NCBI RefSeq assembly: GCF_026342405.1
Contig: NZ_JAPEMU010000001.1
Location: 434,001 to 498,000 of the forward strand
Length of the DNA stretch: 64,000 nucleotides
Source of the DNA: Kitasatospora sp. NBC_00240
GTDB lineage: Bacteria; Actinomycetota; Actinomycetes; Streptomycetales; Streptomycetaceae
Direction of reading: 5' to 3'
The position numbers and the translations under genes are program-made. The notes below the pieces were generated by a model, which was not told the origin of the DNA, did no database searches, and was given only the letters and a program-made list of their open reading frames with translations. Below are positions 44,306-54,300 of the stretch, in pieces. How positions within the stretch are numbered: position 1 is the stretch's first letter; each line of letters starts with the position of its first letter.

Positions 44306-44785
44306 ATGTCCCGTGTTCAGCTCGCCCTCCGCGTCGCGGACCTCGAAGGCTCCGTCGCCTTCTACTCCAAGCTCTTCGGCACCGAGCCCGCCAAGCGCCG
44401 CCCCGGCTACGCGAACTTCGCCGTCGCCGAGCCGCCGCTCAAGCTCGTCCTGATCGAGGGCCCGGCGGGCGAGGACACCCGCCTGGACCACCTCGGCGTC
44501 GAGGTCGAGTCCACCGAGCAGGTCACCGCCGCCACCGACCGCCTCAAGGAGGCCGGGCTCGCGACCTTCGCGGAGAACGACACCTCCTGCTGCTACGCCT
44601 TGCAGGACAAGGTCTGGGTCACCGGCCCCGGCCAGGAGCCCTGGGAGGTCTACGTGGTCAAGGCGGACGCCGACCGGCTCGGCCGGAGCGCCACCGGCGC
44701 CGAAGCCGGCGAGACCTGCTGCAGCGGCGGCGACCTGGAGGCCGCCCCGGCCGGGGCCGAGGCCGGCTGCGCCTGCGGCAGCTGA
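44306..44785 (+). CDS. arsI: ArsI/CadI-family dioxygenase (C-As lyase)
   Basis: A 159-residue vicinal-oxygen-chelate protein that cleaves the carbon-arsenic bond of trivalent methylarsenite or phenylarsenicals. It opens MSRVQLALRVADLEGSVAFY and contains LFGTEPAKRRPGYANFAVAE, the Fe(II) ligand His in LDHLGVEVE, the vicinal Cys pair in TSCCYALQDKVW and Glu in WEVYVVKA. The tail adds more Cys (ETCCSGG, GCACGS). The ATG at 44306 follows AAGGGGAGA. Under ArsR control by context. Aromatic or methyl organoarsenicals are the likely substrates. Confidence 0.92.
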   Translation: MSRVQLALRVADLEGSVAFYSKLFGTEPAKRRPGYANFAVAEPPLKLVLIEGPAGEDTRLDHLGVEVESTEQVTAATDRLKEAGLATFAENDTSCCYALQDKVWVTGPGQEPWEVYVVKADADRLGRSATGAEAGETCCSGGDLEAAPAGAEAGCACGS

Positions 44786-44858
44786 GCCGCCCCCGGCGGA
44801 GCGTCCGCCGGCCGCCCCTACAGCTGGGCCATCGGCTCTGATCTGCTTGGATACCCGG

Positions 44859-45434
44859 GTGACCGACCTGCCCGAGGCTTCCCCCTGCCCCTGTGTGCTC
44901 TGCGATCCGGCCGCCGCCGCGACCTTTCGTGCGCGGCGGCTGCGGCGCAAGCACTGGGGCCCGACGATGGCGCGCGTCCGCGAACAGGGCTGGCAGGTGG
45001 TCGGCGTGGGCGGCGGCGGGGAGCTCCCCGACTGGGCGTTCACGGTGGGCCTCTGGCACTCCTACCGGATCCCGGAGGTCGCCATGTTCGGCCTGGAACT
45101 GCACGGGCTGATGCACTGGGTCGGTGACGTCGCCGCCCTGCTGCGTGACGGGGCGTCGACCGAGCCCGGCACCCTGCTCCCCGATGTCGTCGAGGGATAC
45201 CGGCTCCGGCTCCAGCCGGTGGAGGCTTGCTGGCACCGACCGCTGTTCGGCACGGCCGTCGGCTTCTACCGGCGGGTGCCGGTCCCCGTGGTCCAACTGC
45301 TCTGGCCCGACCGGGAGCACCGCTGGCCGTCGGACCCGCTGGCCGGCCCGGGCTGCCGCGCCCAGCCCGACCTGTCGCTCCCGGTCGACGAGCACCCGAA
45401 GGGGCTCTGGACCGACGAGGCCGCCGCCGTGTGA
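44859..45434 (+). CDS. DUF4262 family protein
   Basis: A 191-residue cytoplasmic protein. Features are CVLCDP near the start, EQGWQVVGVGG, the characteristic WAFTVGLWHSYRIPEVAMFG and RPLFGTAVGFYRR, then QLLWPDREHRWPSDPL. DUF4262 proteins are common in actinobacteria and uncharacterised. The start is uncertain: GTG 44859 or TTG 44847 (four more residues); neither has a good ribosome site, so leaderless translation is possible. It is not obviously part of the ars locus. Confidence 0.8.
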   Translation: MTDLPEASPCPCVLCDPAAAATFRARRLRRKHWGPTMARVREQGWQVVGVGGGGELPDWAFTVGLWHSYRIPEVAMFGLELHGLMHWVGDVAALLRDGASTEPGTLLPDVVEGYRLRLQPVEACWHRPLFGTAVGFYRRVPVPVVQLLWPDREHRWPSDPLAGPGCRAQPDLSLPVDEHPKGLWTDEAAAV

Positions 45435-45493
45435 AGCCGGGGCGCCGGCCCGTCCTTCCCCTCGGTCCGGGTCCGGGTCCGGCCGGGCCCGCC

Positions 45494-46303
45494 CTACGGA
45501 GCGGGGCGGGTGCTCTCCGCCACCACGATCCGCCCCACCCGGTCGGCGGCCGCCTCCGACTCGGGCACGGCCCGGTCGGTGATCAGGTAGTCCAGTTCGT
45601 CCAGCGTGGCGAAGGTGGACAGGCCCACCACGTTCCACTTGGTGTGGTCGACCACGGCCACCACCTGGCCGGCGGACCGGACGAAGGCCCGGTTGGTCGC
45701 CGCCTCGCCCAGGTTGGGGGAGGTGAGGCCGGCATCCGCGGTGAGGCCGTGGCAGCCGAGGAAGAGGATGTCCACGTGCAGTGCCCGGATCGCCTGGTCC
45801 GCGAGGGGCCCGACCAGGGCGTCCGACGGGGTCCGGATCCCGCCGGTCAGCATCACGGTCGGCGCGCGCCGCTGCTGGTCACCGACCTGCTCGAACACCT
45901 CGGCGATCCGGATCGAGTTGGTGACGATGGTCAGCCGCTCCACCTTGACCAGTGCCTTGGCGACCGCGTACGTGGTGGTGCCGGCCCCCAGGGCCACCAC
46001 CGCGCCGGGGCGCACCAGGTCGGCGGCGGCACCCGCGATGGCCTCCTTGGCCGCGAGCTCCCAGGCGAGTTTGGCCTCGAAGCCGGGTTCGAGGATCCGG
46101 GTCTCCTCGGCGGACACGGCACCGCCGTGGACCTTGTCCACCAGTCCCTGCCCGGCCAGCGCGTCCAGGTCGCGGCGGATGGTCATGTCGGAGACACCGA
46201 ACTCCCGGGTGAGCTCGTTCACCCGCACCCCGCCGTGCTGGCGGACCCGTTCCAGGATCAGTGCCCGCCGCTGCGGTGCCAGCAGCTGGGAATTCTCGGT
46301 CAT
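45494..46303 (-). CDS. DeoR-family transcriptional regulator
   Basis: A 269-residue repressor with the DeoR helix-turn-helix (VNELTREFGVSDMTIRRDLD) and the sugar-phosphate sensor domain (GAGTTTYAVAKAL, TNSIRIAEVFEQVG, LTGGIR, GCHGLTADAGLTSP). ATG 46303 follows GGAGG. It is divergent from galT, with a 14-bp palindrome between them. A galactose phosphate is a sensible effector but is inferred. Confidence 0.9.
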   Translation of the reverse strand: MTENSQLLAPQRRALILERVRQHGGVRVNELTREFGVSDMTIRRDLDALAGQGLVDKVHGGAVSAEETRILEPGFEAKLAWELAAKEAIAGAAADLVRPGAVVALGAGTTTYAVAKALVKVERLTIVTNSIRIAEVFEQVGDQQRRAPTVMLTGGIRTPSDALVGPLADQAIRALHVDILFLGCHGLTADAGLTSPNLGEAATNRAFVRSAGQVVAVVDHTKWNVVGLSTFATLDELDYLITDRAVPESEAAADRVGRIVVAESTRPAP

Positions 46304-46465
46304 CCGGCGTCCTCCGGCTGTACGTGGCCCGCTCGCGACTGCTCCCGCGAACCTTCATCATGGCAGCCGGCCTGCCGTACGGCGGGGCGGCGCCCGGGGC
46401 CGGCCGGCGGGGCGGACGCGGGTGCGGTGGCGCCGCGACGACCCCGCGCACGTCGGAACCCGTCC

Positions 46466-46479
46466 ACTATCATGATAGT
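46466..46479. promoter_or_regulatory. Palindromic operator between deoR-type gene and galT
   Basis: ACTATCATGATAGT, a perfect 14-bp palindrome, 94 bp upstream of the galT start and 163 bp before the DeoR start. It is likely bound by the adjacent DeoR regulator. Confidence 0.65.
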
Positions 46480-46572
46480 CAGTGTGCGGTTGTGTTGAGG
46501 CTGTGAGCCCGGCGCCGCACAGGGCCCTCCCGGCGCAGCGCATCGGCGGCCCGGCACAAGGGAGGTGCCCCG

Positions 46573-47694
46573 GTGCAGAAGACGGTGACCAAGCTCGCGG
46601 ACGGCCGGGAACTGATCTACTACGACCCGGACGGCGACGTGCTCCGCGACGCCACCGACCTGCGCACCCTGGGGCCGGTAGCCGTCCGGTCGGAGATCCG
46701 CCTCGACCCCGTGTTGGGCGACCGGGTGACGGTGGCCGCGCACCGGCAGGGACGGCCCTACCAGCCGCCGGCCGGCGACTGCCCCCTCTGCCCCTCCCGG
46801 GCCGGGCGGTCCACCGAGATCCCGGCCGCCGACTACAAGGTCGTGGTGTTCGAGAACCGCTTCCCCTCGCTGTCCGCGGACCGGGCCGGCCGCGTACCGG
46901 ACTCCGGGTCACCGCTCTTCCGGTCCGAACCGGGTACCGGCCGCTGCGAGGTGGTCTGCTTCACCTCCGACCACGACGCCTCCTTCGCCGACCTCTCGGA
47001 GTCGCGGGCCGCGCTGGTGCTGGACGCCTGGATCGACCGTACGAGGGAGCTGACCGCCCTGCCCGCCGTCCGGCAGGTGTACTGCTTCGAGAACCGGGGC
47101 ACCGAGATCGGCGTCACGCTGCCGCACCCGCACGGCCAGATCTACGCCTACCCCTTCACCACGCCGCGGACCGACAAGATGATCGCCCGCGCCGCCGAGT
47201 ACCGCCGCCGGACCGGCCGCAACCTGTCCGAGGACCTGCTCGCCGCCGAACGCCTGGACCGCCGGCGCCTGGTGCTCACCGGCGAGCACTGGACGGCATT
47301 CGTCCCCTTCGCGGCGCGCTGGCCGTACGAGGTGCACCTGTACCCCGTCCGGCGGGTCCCGGACCTGCCCGCCCTCGGGCCGGCCGAGCGGGCCGAGTTC
47401 CCGCGGATCTACCTCGAACTGCTGCGCCGCTTCGACCGCCTCTTCGACACCCCCGCAGACGGCGAGGACGCCGCGGAGCCCGGACCCTCCTCGCCGACCC
47501 CGTACATCGCGGCCTGGCACCAGGCACCCCGCGACGGCGGCGAGGAGCTTTCGCTCCATCTGGAGCTCTTCACAATTCGACGCGCGGCAAACAAATTCAA
47601 ATTCCTCGCCGGTGTCGAATCCGGCCAGGACGCATTCGTCAACGACGTACTGCCCGAGGCCGCCGCCCGCCGCCTGCGCGAGGTCGCCTCATGA
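46573..47694 (+). CDS. galT: Galactose-1-phosphate uridylyltransferase
   Basis: A 373-residue Leloir-pathway enzyme converting galactose-1-phosphate and UDP-glucose to UDP-galactose and glucose-1-phosphate. The HIT-type active-site motif LPHPHGQIYAYPF is intact, preceded by FENRGTEIG. Zinc-type Cys (CPLCPSR) sits near residue 75. The GTG at 46573 is preceded by GGGAGGTG. Its last ~35 codons include an unusually AT-rich stretch around 47570-47610. It is not followed by galE or galK, unlike the standard streptomycete gal operon. Confidence 0.93.
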   Translation: MQKTVTKLADGRELIYYDPDGDVLRDATDLRTLGPVAVRSEIRLDPVLGDRVTVAAHRQGRPYQPPAGDCPLCPSRAGRSTEIPAADYKVVVFENRFPSLSADRAGRVPDSGSPLFRSEPGTGRCEVVCFTSDHDASFADLSESRAALVLDAWIDRTRELTALPAVRQVYCFENRGTEIGVTLPHPHGQIYAYPFTTPRTDKMIARAAEYRRRTGRNLSEDLLAAERLDRRRLVLTGEHWTAFVPFAARWPYEVHLYPVRRVPDLPALGPAERAEFPRIYLELLRRFDRLFDTPADGEDAAEPGPSSPTPYIAAWHQAPRDGGEELSLHLELFTIRRAANKFKFLAGVESGQDAFVNDVLPEAAARRLREVAS

Positions 47695-48360
47695 GCGCCT
47701 GGGCAGGCCCGGACCGGGCCGCCCGGCAGCCGCGACCTCCGGAAGGCCCGCCGAAACCCGGCCCCGCGACCACTCCCCCGGTGATCGCGGCACCACTCTC
47801 CGACACGGCTTTCCCGGCTTTTTCGGCACACCCCGGGCGGACCGGCGCACAATCGAACATTTCCCTCAGGTAGGCCCTTGACGCCCGCGCGGAATAGGCG
47901 TTTTATGTTGCTTATGAACGTTTGAACATGTTGAAACGCGAGGAAGCCGCCCCGCATCATCCGCCGAATTCCCGGCACCGCAGGTCGGCCGCACGATTCA
48001 AGGCCACCCGCAGGTCGGCCGCCCCGCCCGGCGGCATCCACCGGCGAAGCCACCCACCGGTCCACGCACCCCACCGGTCCGCACGCCCCTCGGCCCGTCG
48101 GCGCAAGCCGGACGGCCCCGAAGCTCGGAGGTTCCCCCGTGAGAACCGAGCCGCTCCAACGGGACCACCCGTCGACGCACCCCGACCCACCGACCCGGAC
48201 CGTCGTCCGCGAGAGTCCCCAAGCCCCCGCACCGGTATCGGCACCGGCCCCCGTCCCAGCCCCGTCCCAGCAGCACCGGCCCGAAAGGCCGCTCGGCGAC
48301 GGCACCCGCCACCCGGAAGGCAGCACTGCTTCCGCGGGCACGTCACACCCGGAGAGAGCC
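47695..48360. other. 665-bp region with no convincing gene
   Basis: Frames open here are long but of non-coding composition. The stretch holds a strong promoter and palindrome (47878-47938). It is where galE and galK are found in other streptomycetes. A Pro-rich plus-strand frame upstream of 48361 could extend the next gene but has no ribosome site. Confidence 0.5.
47878..47938 (+). promoter_or_regulatory. Strong promoter with overlapping downstream palindrome
   Basis: TTGACG (47878-47883), 17-bp spacer, TTTTAT (47901-47906), followed at 47919-47938 by CGTTTGAACATGTTGAAACG, a 20-bp inverted repeat with one mismatched pair. TGAAC direct repeats at 47915 and 47923 overlap it. This is a regulated promoter pointing right; the first credible gene is at 48361, over 400 bp away. 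Confidence 0.6.
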
Positions 48361-48678
48361 ATGTACACGTCCGCCTTCGCCCTGTCCCCGGAGTCCGCCC
48401 CGGCGCCCGCGCTCGGCGCCGCCCCGGGCACGAGCCCGGTCGCCAACTGGACCAGGCGGATCAGCAGTCCCTGGTACGTCACCGTCCCGGTGACCCTCCC
48501 CGACGGCCGGCCCGGCACCCAGACCTTCGTCGAGTGGGCCGACAGTCGCAGCCAGGCCCGGGAGGAGGCCATCCGCAAGGCAGGCACCCCGGACGCCCTG
48601 CGGCACCGCCGGAACGCCGTGATCGTGCTCGCCGACCAGGTGACCGTGGAGCCCTGGCGACGCCCGTCCTGGTGGTAG
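48361..48678 (+). CDS. Small hypothetical protein
   Basis: A 105-residue protein of unrecognised family. The ATG at 48361 follows GGAGAGAG. A Pro/Ala-rich N-terminus leads into a compact region (SSPWYVTVPVTLPDGRPGTQ, RSQAREEAIRKAG). No membrane segment. It may be driven by the promoter at 47878. Function unknown; it sits between galT and the sugar symporter. Confidence 0.6.
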   Translation: MYTSAFALSPESAPAPALGAAPGTSPVANWTRRISSPWYVTVPVTLPDGRPGTQTFVEWADSRSQAREEAIRKAGTPDALRHRRNAVIVLADQVTVEPWRRPSWW

Positions 48679-48757
48679 CCCCGGGCCGGCCGGCCTGTCG
48701 AGGGCCGCTTCGACGCCAGGCGGCGCCGGTCGCGCCACCTCGTAACCAGGTGCCCCC

Positions 48758-49057
48758 TCAGTGCGGACCCGGCCCTGAAGGATCCGACAGCCCCGGATCC
48801 GACGCCGGGGGCAGCCGGATCGGCCGCAGCCTCGCCCAGCCGGCGAAGGCCGCCGCCCCGAGCAGCATGCCGACACCCACCCAGAGGTTCACGTTCACCC
48901 CGCCCGCCCGGTCCAGGTCGGCCTGTGAGGTGACGGTGGCACCCATCACCGTCAGCACGGTGCCGTAGACGCCGAACAGCAGGGCGAGGATCCGGCGCAG
49001 GTCGAAAAGCCCCGCCCGCGCGCCCGCCGGTTCGTCCCCGGCCGGCCGGTCCGTCAT
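48758..49057 (-). CDS. Small two-helix membrane protein, symporter neighbour
   Basis: A 99-residue protein with helices IALLFGVYGTVLTVMGATV-like (about 25-45) and VNLWVGVGMLLGAAAFAGWA (about 56-75). It is downstream of and 13 bp from the sodium/sugar symporter gene on the same strand, so it is probably co-expressed as an accessory subunit. No enzymatic motif. Confidence 0.75.
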   Translation of the reverse strand: MTDRPAGDEPAGARAGLFDLRRILALLFGVYGTVLTVMGATVTSQADLDRAGGVNVNLWVGVGMLLGAAAFAGWARLRPIRLPPASDPGLSDPSGPGPH

Positions 49058-49070
49058 GTCCTCGCCCCTC

Positions 49071-50765
49071 TCACCAGAAGATCACGTTCAGAACGGTGGC
49101 CAGCAGCAGGGCTCCGCCCCCGAGGATCACCGGGTTGCGGTACCAGCCCGCGTCCTCGGCGGTGTCGTCCGCCTTGATCCGGTCCCTCGGCGTCAAGGAC
49201 CAGACCAGACCCACGAGTTCGCTGTCCGGCTTGGGCCGGGTGGCCAACGAGACCCCCACGCTGACCAGGATGTCCAGGACGAAGGCCGCACTCGCCGCGA
49301 CGAAGCTGGGCCCCTGGCCCGCCAGGTGCAGGACGTGGTGCCGGACGAGCTGATCCACCGTCACGGCGGCCGCCGTCCCCACGATCAGCCCGATCCCGCC
49401 CGCCAGCGGCGTCGTCCGCTTCCAGAACATCCCAAGGATGAAGGTGGCGAACAGCGGGGCGTTGAAGAAGGAGAACAGCGTCTGCAGGTAGTCCATGATG
49501 TTGTTGTAGCCACTGGCGATGAACGCGGTGCCGACCGCGATCACGCAGCCGAGGACCGTGACGGCGCGGCCCACCCGAAGGTAGTACGCGTCCGGCCGGC
49601 CCTTCACCACGTACGCCTGCCAGAGGTCGTAGGTGAAGACCGTGTTGAACGAGCTGACGTTGGCCGCCATGCCCGCCATGAAAGCGGCCAGCAGCCCGGT
49701 GATCGCCACCCCCAGCATGCCGTTCGGCAGCAGGTCGCGGATGAGCAGTTCGATCGCGTTGTTGTACGTCACACCTTCGGTCGACGTGCCGCCGGCGGCC
49801 TTGTACGCCGCCAGCTCCGGCGAGAGGACCGCGGCCAGCATCCCGGGAATCACGATGACCAGGGCGATCAGCGCCTTCGGGTACGCGCCGATCAGCGGCG
49901 TGCGCCGGGCCGCCGACATGTTCCTCGCGGCGAGGGCGCGCTGCACCTCGGCGAAGTTGGTCGTCCAGTAGCCGAAGGAGAGCACGAACCCGAGGCCGAA
50001 CACGATGCCCAGCACCGAGAGGGTGGCGTTGGCGATCCCGGTGAGGTTGCTGGCCGGCCAGGCGTTCAACTGCTCCGCCGCGTCGGGGTTCACCGCCCGG
50101 ATCCGGTCGCTCAGCCCGTTCCAACCGCCGACCCTGTGCAGCCCGACCAGGGTGATCGGCACCAGCATGGCGACGATCAGGAAGAACTGCATCACCTCGT
50201 TGTACACCGCGGCTGACAGCCCGCCGAGCGTCGTGTACGCCAGCACGATCAGCGCCGCGACCAGCACGGAGGACCAGAGCGGCCAGCCGAGCAGCGCGTT
50301 GACCACCGTACTGAGCGCGTAGAGGTTGACCCCGGCGATCAGCACCTGGGCCAGCGCGAAGCTGAGCGCGTTCACCAGGTGGGCGAAACGGCCGAACCGC
50401 AGCCGCAGGAACTCCGGGACGCTGCGCACCTTGGACCCGTAGTAGAACGGCATCATCACCAGGCCGAGGAACACCATGGCCGGGATCGCGCCGATCCAGT
50501 AGTAGTGCACGGTCGGGATGCCGAACTGGGCACCGTTGGCGGTCATCCCGAAGATCTCCACCGCACCGAGGTTGGCCGAGATGAACGCCAGCCCGGTGAC
50601 CCAGGCGGGCAGCGACCGCCCGGCCAGGAAGAAGTCCAGGCTGGAGGAGACCGACTTCCGGGCGAGCGAGCCGATCCCGAGCACCAGGGCGAAGTAGACG
50701 GCGAGCAGGGCGTAGTCGACCGGCCCGGCGTCCAGTCGCAGGTTGGCCTCGGCAAGGGCGTTCAC
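49071..50765 (-). CDS. Sodium:solute symporter (SSS family), probable galactose uptake
   Basis: A 564-residue transporter with about 13 helices. The SSS landmark GAVEIFGMTANGAQFGIPTV lies in the early part, YTTLGGLSAAVYNEVMQFFL in TM5-6 and AFMAGMAANVSSFNTVFTYD near residue 390. It imports a sugar or related solute driven by sodium. Specificity for galactose is inferred from galT nearby and from known gal loci. The GTG at 50765 follows GAGG; upstream frame sequence lacks coding character. Confidence 0.88.
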   Translation of the reverse strand: MNALAEANLRLDAGPVDYALLAVYFALVLGIGSLARKSVSSSLDFFLAGRSLPAWVTGLAFISANLGAVEIFGMTANGAQFGIPTVHYYWIGAIPAMVFLGLVMMPFYYGSKVRSVPEFLRLRFGRFAHLVNALSFALAQVLIAGVNLYALSTVVNALLGWPLWSSVLVAALIVLAYTTLGGLSAAVYNEVMQFFLIVAMLVPITLVGLHRVGGWNGLSDRIRAVNPDAAEQLNAWPASNLTGIANATLSVLGIVFGLGFVLSFGYWTTNFAEVQRALAARNMSAARRTPLIGAYPKALIALVIVIPGMLAAVLSPELAAYKAAGGTSTEGVTYNNAIELLIRDLLPNGMLGVAITGLLAAFMAGMAANVSSFNTVFTYDLWQAYVVKGRPDAYYLRVGRAVTVLGCVIAVGTAFIASGYNNIMDYLQTLFSFFNAPLFATFILGMFWKRTTPLAGGIGLIVGTAAAVTVDQLVRHHVLHLAGQGPSFVAASAAFVLDILVSVGVSLATRPKPDSELVGLVWSLTPRDRIKADDTAEDAGWYRNPVILGGGALLLATVLNVIFW

Positions 50766-50841
50766 TGCGGCCTCGATCCGTTCCGTGTCGTTCCTCCGCT
50801 GCCAGACTTCTAGCAGGACGGCGCCCTCAGGTGCCTCCACG

Positions 50842-51215
50842 TCACCCGTCCGTGGGCGGGCCGCTCGGCCAACCGGGGCCACCGGGGTCGGGCCGGGCAG
50901 CCAGGGCGGCGAGATGGGCCGTCACCTGGCCGGGCCCGCATCCCAGATCGGCCACCGGCCGCCGGCCCGGACCGCGGACGCCCTCGGCGAAGGCCGTCGG
51001 CATCGCACGAACCGCCGGGCTCAGCTGCTCCGGCGCGGAACGCGGCGCAGGTAGGTGTCGGCGACCTCGTCGTACGAAGTCCTGATCGCGGCAAGGCAAT
51101 CGGGCCTCTCCACCTCGGCGATCCTACGGATCCCGGTGGGGTGGCGCGGGCTCGTCCGCCCGACCGGGCCGGCCCGGAGCGGGGCGCCCGCCCGCTGTTG
51201 GCGTGCTTCCGTCAT
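50842..51215 (-). pseudogene. Frameshifted and 3'-truncated SAM methyltransferase
   Basis: From ATG 51215 the first frame encodes VERPDCLAAIRTSYDEVAD, typical of a small methyltransferase N-terminus, and stops at 51021. Coding character continues in a second frame with RAMPTAFAEGVRGPG and motif I (VADLGCGPGQVTAHLAAL), then is lost in a Pro/Gly-rich run ending 50842. Only the first third of a roughly 210-residue enzyme remains. It lies between the symporter and the NRPS gene. Confidence 0.75.
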
Positions 51216-51310
51216 GGCGCGTTCCTGCAGATCCGATTCATTGAACCGCAACCAGCGGGTTGCTTCACTTGACTGTGTCCAACCACTGATCATTGGAGGC
51301 GGGCCACCGC

Positions 51311-54300
51311 ATGACAGCATCAGACGCCCACGCGGCCTTCCCCTTGACGGAGATCCAGTACGCGTACTGGGTAGGCCGTGGGCCCAACTTCGTCCTCGGG
51401 AACGTCGCCCCGCACGCCTACTTCGAGATGGAGGGCCGGCGGCTCGACCACGCGCTGCTCACCCGCGGCTGGCGCCGCCTGCTGGAGCGGCACGGCATGC
51501 TCCGGGCCGTGGTCCACAAGGACGGCCGGCAGCAGGTGCTGCCCGAGGCGCCGCCCTTCGAGGTCGGCTTCGAGGACCTCTCGGACGCCGATCCGGCCAC
51601 GATGGCGGAGCGGCTCGCCGAGATCCGGGCCGACATGTCCGAACGGGTCTACGACCCCGCCGTCTGGCCGCTCTTCGACATCCGGATCAGCCGGCTCCCG
51701 GACCACGACCGCCTGCACGTCAGCCTCGACCTGCTGATGGTCGACCTGGCCAGCATCACCCTGCTGTTCACCGAGTGGAGTGCGCTGTGCCAGGACGAGA
51801 CGGTCGAACTGCCGCCGATCGACGTGACCTTCCGTGACTACGTGACGGCCCTCGAGGCGGGCACCGACGCACCCCGCTACAAGAGGTCCCTGGACTACTG
51901 GGCCTCACGCGCCGAGACCCTGGCCCCGCCCCCCGAACTCCCGCTCGCCCGCCCGCCGGTGCAGATCCACAAACCCCGGTTCACCCACCGCGAGTTCCAC
52001 CTGCCGCCCGACGAGTGGCAGCGCTTCCAGCAGCTCGCCGAGGAGCGCGGCCTGACACCGACCGCGGTGCTGGCCACCGTCTTCGCCGAGGTGCTGGCGG
52101 CCTGGAGCGGCACCCCGCGCTTCAGCCTCAACCTCACCATCTTCAACCGGCTGCCGCTGCTGCTGGCCGAGAACGAACGCGGGCACCGCACGGTCCACCC
52201 CCATCTGCGGCGCGTGGTCGGCGACTTCACCTCGATCTGCCTGTTGGAGATGGACACCACCGGTGACCTCCCCGTCGCCGACCTGGCCGCCCGGACCCAG
52301 ACCCAGCTCCAGCACGACCTGCGCCACCGCTACGTGAGCGCCCTGCACACCCTGCGCGAGCGCCGCCGGCGCGGCCTGCAGACCGGCTTCGAGGGCATGC
52401 CGGTGGTCTTCACCAGCGGCCTCGGCACCGTCTCGGACGCCTCCGGCCCGATGGCCTACTTCGGCGACATCACCTACCGCCTCAGCCAGACCCCGCAGAT
52501 CTGGCTCGACCACCAGGTGCTGGACGTCACCGGCTCGCTCGACCTCACCTGGGACGCCGTCGAGGAGCTGTTCCCCGAGGGCGTCCTGGACGACATGTTC
52601 GCCGCCTACTGCGGCACCGTCCAGCGGCTCACCCGGGCCGCCGCCTGGGACGACCGGCTCGACATCCCGCTGCCGGAACACCAGCTCGCGCTGCGCGAGG
52701 CCGCCAACACCACCGCCGGCCCCGCCCCCGAGGGCCTGCTGCACGAGGCCCTCTTCCAGGGTGCGCTGGCCCACCCCGACCGGCCCGCCGTCCTGCACGG
52801 CGCCGGCACCGTCAGCTACCGCGAACTCGCCGACCGGGCGGCCGCCGTCGCCGAGGGCATCGGCCGGCTGACCGACGAGCCGCTGCGCGACCGGCTGGTC
52901 GCCATCACCCTGCCCAAGGGCCCCGGCCAGGTGGCGGCCGCGCACGGCGTGCTGCTCGCCTCGGCCGCCTACCTCCCGGTGGGCCCGGCCCTGCCGACCC
53001 GCCGCCGGGCGGAGCTGTTCGAGAGCGGCGAGGCGCTGGCCGTGGTCACCGACCGGGAGCACGACGACCGGCTGGAGTGGCCGGCCGGGCTCCCCCGGAT
53101 CCGCTCCGCCGCCGGGGACGGCCCCCTGGCCGCCCCGCTCCCCGGGGTGCGGGCCGCCGCCGACCCCGCCGACCTCGCCTACGTGCTGTACACCTCCGGC
53201 TCGACCGGCCGCCCCAAGGGCGTGATGATCGAGCACCGGGCCGCGCTCAACACCGTCGCCGACATCAACGAGCGATTCGGCGTCGGCCCGGACGACCGGC
53301 TCTTCGGGCTGGCCGACCTCGGCTTCGACCTGTCGGTGTACGACGTCTTCGGCAGCATGGCAGCCGGCGCCGCGCTCGTCCTCCCCGACGAGGACAAGCG
53401 CCGCGAGCCATCCCACTGGGCCGAGTTGATGGCCCGACACGGCGTGACCGTCTGGAACTCGGTGCCGGCGCAGATGCAGATGCTCGTCGAGCACCTGGAG
53501 GACGCCCCCGCCGACAGCGTGCCCGCCGAGCTGCGGCTGGTGCTGCTCAGCGGCGACTGGATCCCCCTCGACCTGCCCGACCGGATCCTCGCGCTCTGGC
53601 CGGACGCCGAGGTGATCAGCCTGGGCGGCGCCACCGAGGCCTCGATCTGGTCCAACTGGCACCCGGCCGACGACGTGGCCCCGGACGCGCCGAGCATCCC
53701 GTACGGCAAGCCACTGCGGAACCAGGCCTTCCACGTCCTGGACGCCGCGATGCGGCCCTGCCCGGTCTGGGTGGCCGGCGAGCTGTACATCGAGGGCGCC
53801 GGGCTGGCCCGCGGCTACTGGCGTGACCCCGAGCGCACCGCCGCGAGTTTCGTCCAGCACCCCGTCAGCGGCGAACGGCTCTACCGCACCGGCGACTTCG
53901 GCCGCTACCTGCCGGACGGCGCGCTGCAGTTCCTCGGCCGCCGGGACGGCCAGGTCAAGATCGGCGGGCACCGGATCGAGTGCGGCGAGGTGGAGGCGGT
54001 GCTCGCCAGGCACCCCGGCGTGGAATCCGCCGTGGTCGTGAAGTCCGTTGAGGAGGGGGCCGGCGCCAAGCTGCTCGGCTTCGTCGTCCCCGACCGCTCC
54101 GACGGCTCGCTGCTGGACACCGAAGTCGCCGACCCGGCCGAGACCGCCCGATGTCGCCAGGCGCTGCTGGACGCCGCCGGGGTGCCGGCGCCCGGCCCCG
54201 GCAGTGCGGAACTGCGCACCGCCTGGGCCGCCATGGACGACGTGTACGTCGCCGCCGCCGCGACCGCCTTCCGGGCGCTGGGCCTGCCGCACACGCCCGG

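Noticed and set aside
47922..48968. 348-codon plus-strand frame starting in the palindrome downstream of the 47878 promoter
   Set aside because: The composition is His/Arg/Pro-rich without domains and it runs through the small gene at 48361 and antisense of the gene at 48758; no ribosome site.
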